From Serinus canaria (Eukaryota; Chordata; Aves; Passeriformes; Fringillidae): 64,000 nucleotides of DNA. Each line of letters opens with the position of its first letter. The first letter of the stretch is position 1. Shown here in pieces: positions 26,905 to 38,897 of the stretch. The stretch lies in assembly GCF_022539315.1 (NCBI RefSeq), contig NC_066316.1:54003994-54067993 (forward strand), written 5' to 3'. Position numbers and translations under genes: made by a program. The notes under the pieces are model-generated. The model searched no databases, was not told where the DNA came from, and worked only from the letters and a program-made list of their open reading frames with translations.

Positions 26905-27890
26905 TTTTTTTTTCCAACAGGTCATCTCAGCAGGGTTTTTCATCAAGACTATCACTGTATCAACACTTTCCAGTGGACCATAACTTCCCTGTCAAAGAGG
27001 ACTAGAAAGACTAAGCTATGATCTCACATGACCCTTTGTCTCCTAGTTTCCTTTCTTGACTCCTCATACTGTTTCCCCTTCCATGATTACCCTACCACAC
27101 CCCTCTTTTTCTCACTGAGGGAGGAAATAAGGTATCCACTACCTGGCATGAATGCAGCAAAAATAAAAAAAAAAATGGGGAACTACTTCAACTGTAGAAA
27201 AAATGGATATTTTATTTTCAAGTACATGAAGCAAGAATACTGCCTTAAGACACGAGATGTTAAAAAATGGTATACACCTGTTGTTAGCTGCCTTTGAGAG
27301 GTTGTAAAGCATCTCACTGAAATGCTAGCCAAGTCAATGAGTGAAATTCTTTTCTGTAACACCTCAGAAATGCAGAAAGCCTTCAGTGCTGCTGTACGCT
27401 CCTGGGGGTAAAATGTGATTCAATGTGTAAAAGGGTATTCTGGAAGAATGGTTTAAATATAATACGAGCTGAATTTAATTTCCTAATTTTAACTCAGATG
27501 GAGAGATTTAACTTATATTTTGCACTTTTTTTACTAAATAATACAGTGGAATTTGATTAATTGAAAGATAAGATAAGATAGAAGGAATACTTATAATTAA
27601 AACTCTAAATAGTAGCTTTTGGGGGCTGAAAGAATGAATGGATTATGGTTATGTTCAGCAGGTACTATTGCAGCAAAATTTTTTAAAAATGAAGGACAAC
27701 TGTTAGGGTCTTTCAGATTGTCAGTATCAAAAGGATAACTTCAAACACAAAAACTCTGTACATTCACAAAAAGTCAAAAATAGATAGATATATCGTGATA
27801 GACCTTCTTAAACATGGCAAATAATCAGGAAACTATATCTCCTTTTACGTGGCAAATTATTTTAATTATGCTGTCTGCAGTATACAAAAA
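26905..27890. other. Non-coding spacer between the two CR1 copies
   Basis: AT-rich unique-looking DNA with a short pentamer run, AGATA three times around 27565-27580, and a TAGATAGATATA stretch near 27783. A 90-codon open frame at 27028-27297 has no recognisable domain and a low-complexity lysine-rich middle, so I treat it as chance. I see no further CR1 homology here. Confidence 0.5.
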
Positions 27891-28357
27891 TCATAGAATG
27901 GTTTGGGTTGGAAGGCACTTAAAAGATCATTTAGTTCCAAACCCTCTGCCATTGGTAGGGACACTTTCACTAGACCAGAGTGTTCAAAGCCCCACCCAGC
28001 CTGGCCATGAGCACTTCCAGGGGTGGGCCACCTACAACTTACCTGGGCAACCTGTGCCTCACCACCCCCATAGTAAAGTCTTTCTATTATCTATCTTCTT
28101 TCAGCTTAAAGCCATTCTTCCTTGTCCCATCACTACATGCCGTGTAAAAAGTCCTGCTCCAGCTTTCTTGTAGGTCCCCTTCAGGTATTGGAAGGCTGTT
28201 GAAAGGTCTCCCTGGAACCCTGTCTTCTACAGCCTCAGTTCTTTCAGCCTGTCTTCATAGCAGAGGTGCTCCAGGCCCCTGACCACCTCTGACCTCGCTC
28301 CAGCAGGTCCACATCCTTCTTATGCTGGGGGCTCCAGAGCCGGGCAGATTAGTCCAT
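27891..28357 (-). mobile_element. CR1 LINE 3' fragment, longer copy, same orientation
   Basis: This opens on + with TCATAGAATGGTTTGGGTTG, the reverse complement of the CR1 3' terminus. It continues through GGGACACTTTCACTAGACCA, GGGCAACCTGTGCCTCACCA, CATCACTACATGCC, GTCCTGCTCCAGCTTTCTTG, GCCTGTCTTCATAG, GAGGTGCTCCAGGC and CATCCTTCTTATGCTGGGGG, fading after CTCCAGAGC. The order matches the 3' UTR and extreme end of ORF2 of avian CR1, in minus-strand sense. The copy has point changes and small deletions, for example around 28228-28240, where part of the usual GGCTGAAC stretch is missing. A 119-codon + strand frame over 27814-28173 is a chance antisense frame through the element, not a gene. This copy lies about 1 kb from the CR1 fragment at 26646-26904 and shares its orientation. 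They overlap in CR1 consensus position, so they are separate insertions or a duplication rather than one split copy. Confidence 0.95.
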
Positions 28358-28679
28358 ATACTTCAAAGCCAAAATAAAAACACTGATGTTTTCTGTTACC
28401 TACAGAGCTTCCCTCCCCACATTGTCTTTCATTATAGTGAATTGGAAAGCAAAACTAGATGCCTAAAAATGGCAGCAGTCTCTTCACTAAACAAGAGCTT
28501 TAAAAAAAAATTAAAGTTTTCTGCTCTGTCATTTGTAATGCCTGTCATCTTTTTTATTGCATCCCAGAAAGGCTGTGCCAAAGAGATCCCCAAAATTTGT
28601 CAGAGTTAACTATTTCACTAAACTTCACTAAGCTACCACTGCTGATGATTAATCAAATTTTGCTCTAAATAGGATTAAT

Positions 28680-29180
28680 TCGGGTGTATCTGTGAAGAAG
28701 CTTGTCAGAGTGCACGTCCCTCTTCTCATCTGTCCTCGGGTCTTTTTTTCTTGCTGAATTTAAAATGAAGCTTGAGCTATAATCTTGCATGGCAGATACT
28801 GGATCGTTCCTTTGATAAACATCTAAAATGCTAATGAATGTGGGCTGCAGTTCTGAAACAGCAAAGCAAATGATTTGACAAGAATCTGGAGGGTAAAAAA
28901 AAAAGGAACTTTCTGACTTAAAAGAAAAACTCTTTTTGTTCACATAGAGTATTGTTTCCTCAAGAAAAATTTTTTTGCACTGCAGAAAACAGAAAAAATC
29001 CTATTACATCAAAATGCGGAAGCATGAAAAACTGATGAGCTTTCAGATTGTCCTCTTTTGCATGCAAATCATATCAGAAGTTCTCATTAGCATAAATGCA
29101 TGAGCAGCTCTAAATGCTTTTAATTTCCAATCTCAGCCAGCAGAGGAGTAATTTGTCACTGTCAGGGTGAAAATCTAAAA
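28680..29180. promoter_or_regulatory. Candidate regulatory block with octamer and TAAT motifs
   Basis: This starts about 320 bases past the second CR1 copy. The stretch contains CpGs (GTGCACGTCC, CCTCGGG, GGATCGTT, AATGCGG). Around 29050-29150 is a dense group: TTTTGCATGCAAATCATAT with the POU octamer ATGCAAAT at 29062-29069, then CTCATTAGCATAAATGCATG and TTTTAATTTCC. It is not repeat-like and holds no credible gene. A minus-strand open frame of 92 codons at 28665-28943 is treated as chance. The regulatory reading is inference. Confidence 0.3.
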
Positions 29181-32100
29181 AGAAAAAAAAAGAGAGAAGG
29201 ACTCCATGCTAAATTGGAATCATATAAATTTTTGATTTGCTAATTGACTGATGCTACAGTTCAATCAGCTGCCTTGAAGGTGTAAATAATTCAGTATACA
29301 GTCAGAAATAAAAGCATAATGTGCTTCTACTGAAGTCATATTAGCATTCAGTGCACCAGGACACACCTGACCACGTCTTTCTTACAGATACCCTTTAGAC
29401 ATGTTCTACTGCTATGCTGGCAAGTGCACTATACCAACAAATATATATTAAGTCTTTCACAGGCTAAAAAATGTTTAGTCTTTCGTATCAAGAAATGTGA
29501 TTCCAGGGATGATTCAAAATATTTTCACTCCAAATAATCTAGTAAGTCAGTCCTAATGCTTGCAGAAATGGTGGAATACATTTGTATAACACTAATGCAA
29601 TTATAAAACATAGAGAGTGCATAAATGGTAATCCAACATTTCTTTCTATCAACTTTTAATTATCCTTTTTCCTTAATCAACTGCTTTAAATGTCATATGC
29701 AAAGTGTATTTTTTGCAAAAATGCTTCTCATCAGTGTGCATACTCTAAGGCTGTTGTAGAATCTGTACTGGTAGTTGCAATAGTTTGTGATTTACAATAG
29801 AGAAATTATATTCAGATTCTTTGTATGGTTTGTGTTAATAAAAGAAAAAAATTATTTCAAAGCTGTTGTTTAAGTAGAACTGATTTTTAACTGACTAGTC
29901 ACTTCCTTATCACCTAGATCAAATAAGATTTACAGCCATTGCAGACTTTTGTAATGCATTTGTACTTCCAAGAATATAAATGAATAATTAACAAAAATAC
30001 CTTGAATATAAAAAAACCCTCCTCTGGAGAATGTACAAGTAAAAAAATCCAGTTCATAATTACCCAACGTTTCAAGTTATTATGTCTCTTAAGTTTCAAT
30101 TATTGATGTCTCATGGACTGGTGTATGTGAAAATCAAATATGACTGTACTGAACCCCAAAATGACCAGTTGACTTTGTTATGAATTCTATTTTGCACAAA
30201 TTCTAGCTGTGCTATTTTGTTGTCATAGCACAGAAATTTATCAGACACATCCTATGCATCAACAAATCTGTTTTCCATGTCCTCATCCCTCCAAACATAT
30301 ATTTAAACCAGGTTCTATTTAAACAATTTATATGAAGACTTTATCCTGGGCAACGAGCTGATTTTAATTGCCAGAAGCAGTCTTGAAATGGTTTTTGCAA
30401 TGGCAGTCTGGGTTTCTGATAATGAAAGGCTTATACCAAATTCCCCTGTGTTTTGAACAAGGATTTAATCTGAATAAAGTCTGTAGGATTATGTTCCAAG
30501 GTGTTCATTTTGACTGAGCATTTGATTCTGCACTCAGTGAGATCAATGATGGCATTGATTCAGTCATTCACACCTTTTCCTTGTCATTAATTGCACATTT
30601 CCTTTCAAAATAGTGTTAAAATGTAAAAAAACAAGAGTCAAGTAATGGGAAAACATGAAATATAACTGGCTGAATGCAAACTGTGAGGTTTCAGTTTCCA
30701 AACAACCAGATCCTGCTTGATCTCATAGTTGACTAAGGAAGAAGGATAAATCCTTTCGGTCTATATCAATCTAGAAAAAAGAAATCTGAAAATCAGTTTT
30801 ATGATTATGAGTTAGGTTTTCTAGACTTTTGGAAAACCTGCCTCAAAGGCAAATCTCTGTTAAAGCAAGCAGAAATCTTGGGTAAGAAAAATCTTATGAT
30901 AGCAGCCTAAGTTTTCTCCCCTGGCTTAAAGACCTTTCAGTGGAAGCAGAAAAAGCAAACAGATGCAGGCAGGGCAGATACCCATGGAGGTCATTTCACA
31001 TAACCAAGTGTGGAGAGCAGAAATTATTTCTGCAGGCCCTGCTCCTCTTTCTTCAGGCTCTTTCAGGTTCAAGGATACCAATAAAAAGGGAGTGGTGTGG
31101 GGAAAACCTTACTAAAATATGGATGTTTCACCAAAGCTTGGTTCACCATATGAAAGACGAACTGCTTTGTTCTGTGGGTCTGGTCCCCAGTGGGAAGAGA
31201 GAGAGGTCTCAGCAAGGAGAAAATGAGCTGGATCACAGGATTAAACAGTGAGGAAATGTTCTGGAGTCTCATTCAGACTGTAAGTAGACAATTTAAATTT
31301 TGTATATAATTTTCAATGATTTTTTTAATAGTTTTTAAAATTACTCGTATATTCTTTTATACTGGTATTTTGGTCTTTTTAATCTCTTTTTATGTAGCTC
31401 CCTCTAGTTCTCCTGTGACTTGTACATCATCCTGGCAACAATTGTGGCAGCCTTTTAGACGCAGCTGAGGGAGATTAGTTGAGTTAAATTCAGTCTTGCT
31501 CTACCCTATTGTTTTGTTTGTAGCTATACTTTAGACATTCATATGGAGCACAACTACCATCTCTGGCAGAAGAGCTGCAAGTAATCATGATGATGATTTT
31601 ACAATGGTTAAGACACACCTTAATACATCCACTTATCCTTTTCCATAATTATCATGAGGAACACGAGAAGGGAGGGAAAATTTGGAAACAGATTTTGTGA
31701 GCAGGATCTCTTCACTGTTTAGAGAGTAGAGGGGCTCAGATGCCAGCTATAAAACCCCAATCAAGTTCCTGCCTGGCCATAGGAACAGGTCCAAGAGTTA
31801 AGCAGATATTGCAGTCCTGAAGCTGCTAGGCAGACGATCCTGGATGGAGGTAGATGAAGTTGTGATGTGTCATCATCTCAGAATGCCTGGACAGGGCTCT
31901 GGAGTGGGCATGCTGTAGCCCTGGGAGCTCTCCCAAATCACACCAGCGGGAAAATGTGTGCTGGACCAGACTGTGCTGGCTGGTGAGTTCATCAATGTGC
32001 TCCACAAATCTCTCTCTGGGCACTGACCAATACCAACAGAAGGACCTAATATAATTGCTTCTGTTTAAAACAAACAAAGAAGCAAACAAACCAACCAGCA

Positions 32101-32236
32101 AAACATTATTAACCTCCCTTTACCCCATTTCTGAAATGAACATCCGAAGAGGGTATCTTAATTTGCACTGTCACTGGTAGGTGTGAAATACTGTAACCTT
32201 CCCAGTGCGACCAAACCCATTGTTTTCACTCCTTGC

Positions 32237-32251
32237 CTCTCTCTCTCTCTC
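32237..32251. repeat. (CT)n microsatellite
   Basis: A pure CT dinucleotide run of about seven units, about 50 bases upstream of the tetranucleotide repeat. Confidence 0.85.
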
Positions 32252-32299
32252 CAGTGTTTTTTGCTCCAACTCATTGCCTTCATCTTTAGATTTTAGATT

Positions 32300-32336
32300 A
32301 AATAAGTAAGTACATAAGTAAATAAATAAATAAACA
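32300..32336. repeat. (AAGT)/(AAAT) tetranucleotide repeat
   Basis: Degenerate tetramers AAGT then AAAT, with one interrupting TACAT. This is an ordinary interrupted microsatellite that could be polymorphic. Confidence 0.85.
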
Positions 32337-33364
32337 AAGTTGATTGCAATCCCTTTGAGCTCAGGTTGCATCCTTCTGCCTGTTTGGAAGCAAAGACAAG
32401 GCTCTGACTGTGGTAGGAAATGCAGAGTATGTTCACCAGGCACACTGCTGTAATCCCACCAGAACAGCACCAGGAGGGATTCCTGCTGCTGCTGCCTCCC
32501 AGGGTTTGTGTGTCCACAACAGAATCTGAATAAAGGGTTGAACTTCAGAGCCAGGAAGGTGGCTGCTCCCAGCCCAGAGCTTGAGGTGACTATTTTTGGG
32601 AGAGGAATCTAAGCACTCTTTTTAATGCATTGCTTATCTGGCCTCAGTAAATTCCAGGGTCAAGTTGTGCTAGACATGGAGCTCGGGGACCACTCTGGGG
32701 ACATCACCAGCTGTGGGGAGCATATGTTCAGAGCTCAGTACTGATCATAGCTCATCAATGTGGATTTAGCCCCCATTGTGGTGACCAGACACACAAAACA
32801 GGAGCCTGATTTACCATCACAGGAAAAAATAACCTTAATGCATGAATGCTTGGGCCTGAAACATGTTATGTGATTTTATTTCATCTTTTTTTTCCTGTTT
32901 TTATTTATGAAAAACTGTCTCTGTTTCCGACTATGGTAAGTCCTCTCTATTCTTAGAGCCTTTTTTCCCCATACTAACATGGTTCACTCTTGCAGAAATG
33001 TATGCAAATTAACTTTTTATGAAAAATGGGGGCAGAAATAAAACATTATGCTGCTCTTGCAAAATAAAAAAATCATTAGTGATTGCCAAAAGCAACAAAG
33101 TTGATCTTTTGGCAGCATATTGTACATAATTATAAATTTTCTATTCCATTTCAGCCCTGTGAACAGCAGAATAGCCCTATCACAGGACACAAAATAATCC
33201 TGACCTCATGGTAACCCATTTGTGTACCTCATTCTGACCAGCTTCACAGAAGCATTGTTTCAGACAAGGCACATTTTCAGGGGAGCTTTGAGAAGGAGGG
33301 AGACAGCAAACACTTTTTCATTACTTGAAAAGTGCCAAGGATGCTATAAGCATACCTCAGGCAG

Positions 33365-33412
33365 ATTTAATTGTAATATTAATTAACTGGTTCACTTACT
33401 CACTAATTAATC
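33365..33412. promoter_or_regulatory. Homeodomain (TAAT) motif cluster
   Basis: Five TAAT cores fall within about 45 bases: 33368-33371, 33374-33377, 33380-33383, 33404-33407 and 33408-33411. Two are in paired arrangements (TAATATTAAT and CTAATTAATC) that resemble dimeric or paired-type homeodomain sites. The flanks (33120-33470) are mixed-composition unique sequence. AT-rich DNA yields TAAT often, so the cluster is only suggestive. Confidence 0.3.
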
Positions 33413-36400
33413 TGCTGCTCCATCTTTTTCACACTAATGTATTTCAGAAGCAGATTCAGAGGAAATGTTAAAAGTTTCTTATGAAAATCTCTGAATGCAA
33501 ATTTGCAGAAGTACATGTACAAAAATCGCATTATCATTAGAATGGCAATGCTTATTCTAGTCATTTGATCTAGTCATTTAGAAGTAGGAAGAGGCAGCTA
33601 CTTACTGACTGGATAGTATGACTAAAAGACAACCAAGACATATCTTAAGAAAAAAATCTTAGAGTGATTATACACTAATAAATATCTGTACTGGTGATAT
33701 CCATAAAACAGATAATGCTGCCATATCTTCAGCAAGAAGCATTTCTCAACCACAGAGAAATACACGAGATATTAATAATCAGCTTCCATTACAAAAATGT
33801 ACAGAAAACTCCACAATTGCTGTATCCTGCACACTCTGCCTCATTATTCATTTATTCAAATTTTTTTTCAGCTGGTAGATGCAAATAACTGCACCCCTGT
33901 CTACAAAAAAACCAACCTGCAAGAAATGCATTCCCCCAGTAGCAGCACTCCTTTTTTGTGAATTTGGAAACAAGACATTTCTGTTCTCAAAAAGAGGAGT
34001 CAGCCTAACACTGTTACTTGTTTAGTAAGGGCAGATGACACTGGAATTTATTCTAAGGTGCTCATGTGCATAGATCAGGTTTAGAAGCATTTTCAATAGG
34101 GCATATTCGTGTCTCCTGCTCTAGGCTTTGGTAGGTACATTACTCCAGTGATAACTAAAAGGCTGAGGCAAGGTTCACACGTGGTGCAGCATGATTAAGG
34201 TGCCACTGGTTGTGATTCTAAACATCTTTTATTGCCTCATGGGACTCATGACCTGTTAAAAAGAAAGACCAAAGAGCCTAAATGACTTTCCTAAGATCAC
34301 ACAGCAAACCTGAGGCAAAATAGGAAGCAAGTCAATGTCTTCAAGCAAAGGGAGACACTTAGCAGTGAGACACGTTTTCTGTCTCTAAATTGTTTTTAGA
34401 GGTGGGAAGAATAAATAGCATACACAGAGGAAATGATGGCATGACGTAATGTTATGGATTCTTGACAAAGTCTTGGGAGTGCACAGTTTTATCATGGCTT
34501 CAGGACATGAAGGATAAACTATTTCCCAAGCCATGATGCATTTCTTCCTCAATGCATTACTTAGATTAAGAGACAAAATGTATCCTATTAATATGCATTG
34601 TTAAATTGTTTCACATGGATAGTCCAGTGTTTTGCCTCAGCTCTTACTCTAAGGGATCATTCAAGCTTATAGCTCCAACATGATGAGGAAATCAGTGTTC
34701 ATTCTTCAAGAGGACTACCTCTGAGACTGCAATAAAGTTAAAGCACAGAACGTTATCTTTTTGCTGGAATTTTTTTCCTTATCAAAATACAAGAAGTATT
34801 TGCTTTACAGATAAAGCTGTTAACTTTATTAAACTTGAGGTGCTAACCATCTTTCAATGGACAATATGAAACAGCCAGTGGTTCAGTGGAAAATACAAAA
34901 TAGCCCTTGATTCAATTTATACTTGTAAACAGGAGAAATTACCACAATCAAAATCAGACTGAAGGGAACAGGCTCAAAATCATCTAAAATATGTCCATGA
35001 GTACATGTAAGACTTTTTTTTGTTGAATAACAACCTCATTCCACCATATCCATACAGCAAGACACGCAGTCTCTATCACACATACCTTGACAATCACCTG
35101 TGGATAAAAAGGAAAATAGTTCTTAAATCTGACAAATCATTGAACCAAAGAGACAAAGGGAAAGCATTGCAGTAGTAATTATATTTGCCCCAATTCTTTC
35201 TTTGTGTACTGGCTCAGATTTCTTTGGTGCTATCAGCCTGCCAAAACTGATGCACTTCCTCCAAAGCTTGGCCAAGTAGGACATTTCATTTTCCATTAAA
35301 AGTCTGCCTGGAAGCACTACACTTTTACTATCTAAATTGTTAATGTACATTTCAAGTAACTGGTCCAGTTGTCAGAACAGGAAAACACTGTCCATTCTAA
35401 GGTAAGAAAATGATTTTGAAAAGCTGCAAGTTGCTATTTGAAATTGTGCTTCAAATTAAATGCATTTACACCAATTGTTTTTGAGAGTCCTTTCTCTAAA
35501 TGATGACTTAGTTTATTGCAGACATTAGCAAAAAAGCAGGAGGAAACTTGTTTGTAGCAGCCTTTCAGGAAAGTCTGCAATGGTAAATGCTCAAGGTAAT
35601 TTGGTGTTCTGCTCTGTCTGAGCAGTTAAATCCTTTCAATAAAGTAAACATTTCATTGACTATAAATTGACTTTTTTCTAAGGAAAGTGGTAAGTTTCTA
35701 TTTGTATCACTTTTGTTCCCAGACCCTATTTATAGAAGAACAATTTTGTTTCAGTTTCTAGATCTCCCAGACTGAGATTTTCACTAATTTATGTAGACTT
35801 GGGCAATACTGAGCATCCTGCAATGTCTTTTGTTCACTAGGGAAAGCAAACAAGAAGGATATTAACCCAGAGAACTGAGCAGTAATTCAGCATGCACCAG
35901 CATATCACTCTCTCTTTAACATGTAGCACTCAGTATATAAGAAAAATTTTCAGAAAACATAAGCTTGAGAAATTACAATTATCTGTAAATTGCTGGAAAT
36001 TTCCTTGCTTTCTGGACTAAGACTTCACCTGAATTTCTCCCCTTTATGACTGCCTCATTTTCAACACAGTCTACTTTTATTTTTGTAACATTTTAGGAAA
36101 GGTAGAGGCGGGTGTTCCTGTGAGGCGGTAGCCCCCCCATCTCAAATTGCCAGTGAAATCCTGCTTTGCCTCTGTGAAATAAGGGATACAGTGTGAGAGA
36201 GGCAGCTCTCATAAGAATTGAATCTGGCCTGGTACAGGCTAGTATTGCTTTCTGTGTAGGAGAGTCTTGGAATGCTGAAAAAATCGCCCTTTGATTCAGC
36301 CAGGGCATTTTCATCTCTTTTCAGCCACACTATGAACATCTTTTGCTCGCTGAAAAATGCATCCCAAGGCATTGGAAGCAGATTAGCTATTGAAGTCTGA

Positions 36401-38159
36401 GTGAAGTGGTATTTGCCACCATCTGGTTGTGAACCCTACAGAGAAGCTATCGATCGGTCTGCTTGCTATTTAAGTGGTAGCCATATCCACACTGATGTCC
36501 CAATTAAGGAAACAAAAAAGGCATTTAATTGGAAAGACAAGTTCACACATTTCCAAATTTTATGGCAGGCTCATATGAAATAAAAAATAATAATAATAAT
36601 AGTAAAAAAAACAGCACAGCAACAAAACCCAAAAACAAAGCAAGCAAGAAATTTCATAGTAACAAAAAAAAAAAACTGAAAAAAAAGGTATGTCAAAACT
36701 GGATTTTTTCAAAATGGCACAGATGTTACCATATTTTACTCAATGAAATTATGAACTATCCTGGAAGGGATGGGGGAGGGAAGAAAAATATTTAATTATT
36801 TTTCTCATATAAAGAGGCAAAAAAAAAAGCACGTGGACTCCAAAATGGCACCTTTCCAGGAACCTGATGAAAAATCTGTTATCTTTTGAGAGAGAAATTA
36901 ACTTTTGTAGGTTTTTTAAAATATACAATGATTGGCTTATATACTGCTAGAATTTTTAATATCTTTTTTCTCTGCATTTTTGAAAGCTCTTGTCGTCCTA
37001 GTTTAAAAGGCAACCTATATTTTCTAGACCTGAATGTATCAACTGCAGTGAAGCCGTAACTCCTTTCTGATCTTATTCAGAAATCATTGATCCCCTTTCA
37101 CTTCGAGTGCAAATAAGTACCTTTTTCTAAAGTAACTAATGCCCTGCTACTCAGAACCCTTTGTCCCTATACAGACCAGATAAAATTACATTTCAGGAAT
37201 TTTTTTTTAGCAACTCTATTTTTAGCCATTTTCCTACAAAAGTGTGTGATGCTGTAATTCTCATGAGCATGAGGTGCGTGGTTGCCTGAAGTCTTTAAAC
37301 TGTAGCAAAGTATTAGTCCTGTATTATGGCTGTGGGAATCACCACATAACCTTTTCAAATAATTATATTTTTAAAATACTTGATTTGTTGTAAAATTAAG
37401 CAAAAAAAATTCCTTGAACCCCACTAATATTATAACCAGCAAAGGGATTAAAATATCATCAGAACTTCAGTTTGAGTTTCATTCCACCAGCGCAAGATAA
37501 TGTCCTTTGAATTCTAAATATAATAATGAAATTTCAATTAATATCTTTTATGTATTTTTGATTGCCAGTAGCTAGAATGGCCTGTTCTGTTTGCCCTCCA
37601 AACTGCAGCTGCTTTTTTTTTCCACATACATCAGTGGTAAATCAGTAGCTTCTAGGTGTCAAAAGGTGAAGTGGCATCGCCATATTTTTAGTATAGATAG
37701 GTAAGATTCTACTGAAAACAACCAACCATATTTCTGTTCTTCTCACCTGTGTATTAACATGAAAATATTTTATATTCCACAGCAATAAACTATCAGAATA
37801 CAAAAAATGAAAAAAAGAACAAACCTTATTGCCATATACACTGAGTTAATAGCTGTTTTTCCCAAGGAAACCATCAAAAATTTCTGGCACTGGACTACCA
37901 ACAGAATAATATCTAAACCAAGAAATGACACTTGTTCAGCTGAAAAAAGGAAAGCATTAAAAAGAAGTGTAGGAAATGTATCCTGTATTCTGAAATACTA
38001 AGTTACTGCATAAATGTGTACATATTATCAGAGAATGATATGCTTTTCAAGGATCCTTTCCTAAAAAATGGGTATCACTTTGAGAAAAAAAAATAAAAAG
38101 CACAATTCCCAAAAAGGCTTTTTTTTGCCAAGGGCGTTGTCTAAAGACATGTAACAAAT
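33413..38159. other. AT-rich non-coding DNA
   Basis: This contains a 13-bp tandem pair at 33556-33581 (TCTAGTCATTTGA then TCTAGTCATTTAG) and the A-rich tract near 36.6 kb. Nothing else is supported. Confidence 0.5.
36577..36687. repeat. A-rich low-complexity tract with (AAT)n
   Basis: A (TAA/AAT) run at 36585-36602 is followed by about 85 bases that are overwhelmingly A with scattered C and G, including runs of 8 to 12 A. An 88-codon + strand frame through it (36529-36795) is lysine/asparagine low complexity and not credible as a gene. Confidence 0.85.
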
Positions 38160-38640
38160 GCTTATTAAATAAGGATGTGGTGCAAGTCCCCACTAGACTC
38201 CTAGGGTTGGATATACTGCAGCGTGTGCTGGGGTCAGCATATCTCCAAATGGATGTAGGATAGCAATGGGTGATGTTTGGAAATTGACCAATACTGACAT
38301 CACTCCCTAGAAATAGAACGTCATCCGCCTTCCTAGCTCAGGCAGCTCCGTAGGCTGTCCTGTTCCAGGCTCCACCTTCCCCAGCCCTGCCTGAGCAGAG
38401 GCCAGGAGGCAGAGAGCCAGAGAAGTGACTGAGGGGTGCTAGGAATGCACTCATGTTACAGCATGGGAGGGATCCCTTGCAGTGGACAAGAACTGTGGAC
38501 TACCTCTACTTTCCTTTCCGTACACCAGCCAGCAGAGCTGAGACTGAAGGAGAGTAAAGAAGAAACTGTAGTGTAAGTGTGTGTAAGTGTAAGACTAAAA
38601 CATTGCAGTCTAGATCACCCATTTGCAATCTAACAGCTTT
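38160..38640. other. GC-richer segment, possible degenerate LTR or promoter-like DNA
   Basis: A segment with CpGs (AGAACGTCATCCGCC, CTCCGTAGG, TTTCCGTAC) and an ACGTCA CRE core at about 38321, ending in a GTAAGTGTGTGTAAGTGTAAG stretch. Composition and length would suit a solo LTR, but I could not find matching TG...CA termini with a target duplication, so the origin is left open. Confidence 0.25.
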
Positions 38641-38720
38641 GTCCATCACCTGTTTTTGGATTTGTACATGTAACAACTGTCAGCAATGTGAAATGTTATG
38701 TTGGGCAAAATCCTTTAAGG

Positions 38721-38756
38721 TTTTGTAGCCACAGATTGTTTTGTAGCCACAGATTT
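38721..38756. repeat. 18-bp tandem duplication, two copies
   Basis: TTTTGTAGCCACAGATTG (38721-38738) is followed immediately by TTTTGTAGCCACAGATTT (38739-38756), differing only in the last base. The near-identity suggests a recent duplication. Confidence 0.85.
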
Positions 38757-38872
38757 AGTGTGAGTTCCTAAACTGTCTCCTGTGTACAGAGCATGCTACA
38801 TGTGCAGTATTTGTACTCTTAGTGAGGCTGTTGGAACCAATTGAACCAGTAAAATTCAACAAGACAGATTTC

Positions 38873-38897
38873 AAAAAAAAAAAAAAAAAAAAAAAAT
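38873..38897. repeat. Poly(A) run, 25 A
   Basis: This uninterrupted run of 25 A is the longest homopolymer in the window. I looked for a retroposed gene or SINE just upstream and found no AATAAA signal within the preceding 40 bases, no flanking target-site duplication and no recognisable body, so I call it a simple repeat. Confidence 0.9.

Larger units (their letters stand above)
29181..33364. other. AT-rich non-coding DNA with local GC-richer patches
   Basis: Patches at about 31820-32000 and 32340-32600 are GC-richer, with overlapping chance frames of 74-99 codons on minus. The CT and tetranucleotide repeats lie between them. No gene or mobile element is recognised. Confidence 0.5.

Noticed and set aside
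27814..28173. 119-codon plus-strand frame
   Set aside because: Antisense chance frame through the CR1 fragment.
37631..37700. Exon-like segment between TTTTTCCACATACATCAG and ATAG-GTAAGATT
   Set aside because: The splice matches are good, but the only open frame is short and unremarkable. Such pairs recur by chance every few kb here.
38160..38897. Retroposed gene or SINE ending in the A25 run, or a solo LTR
   Set aside because: No AATAAA near the run, no target-site duplication and no matching TG...CA termini. The body is not recognised.
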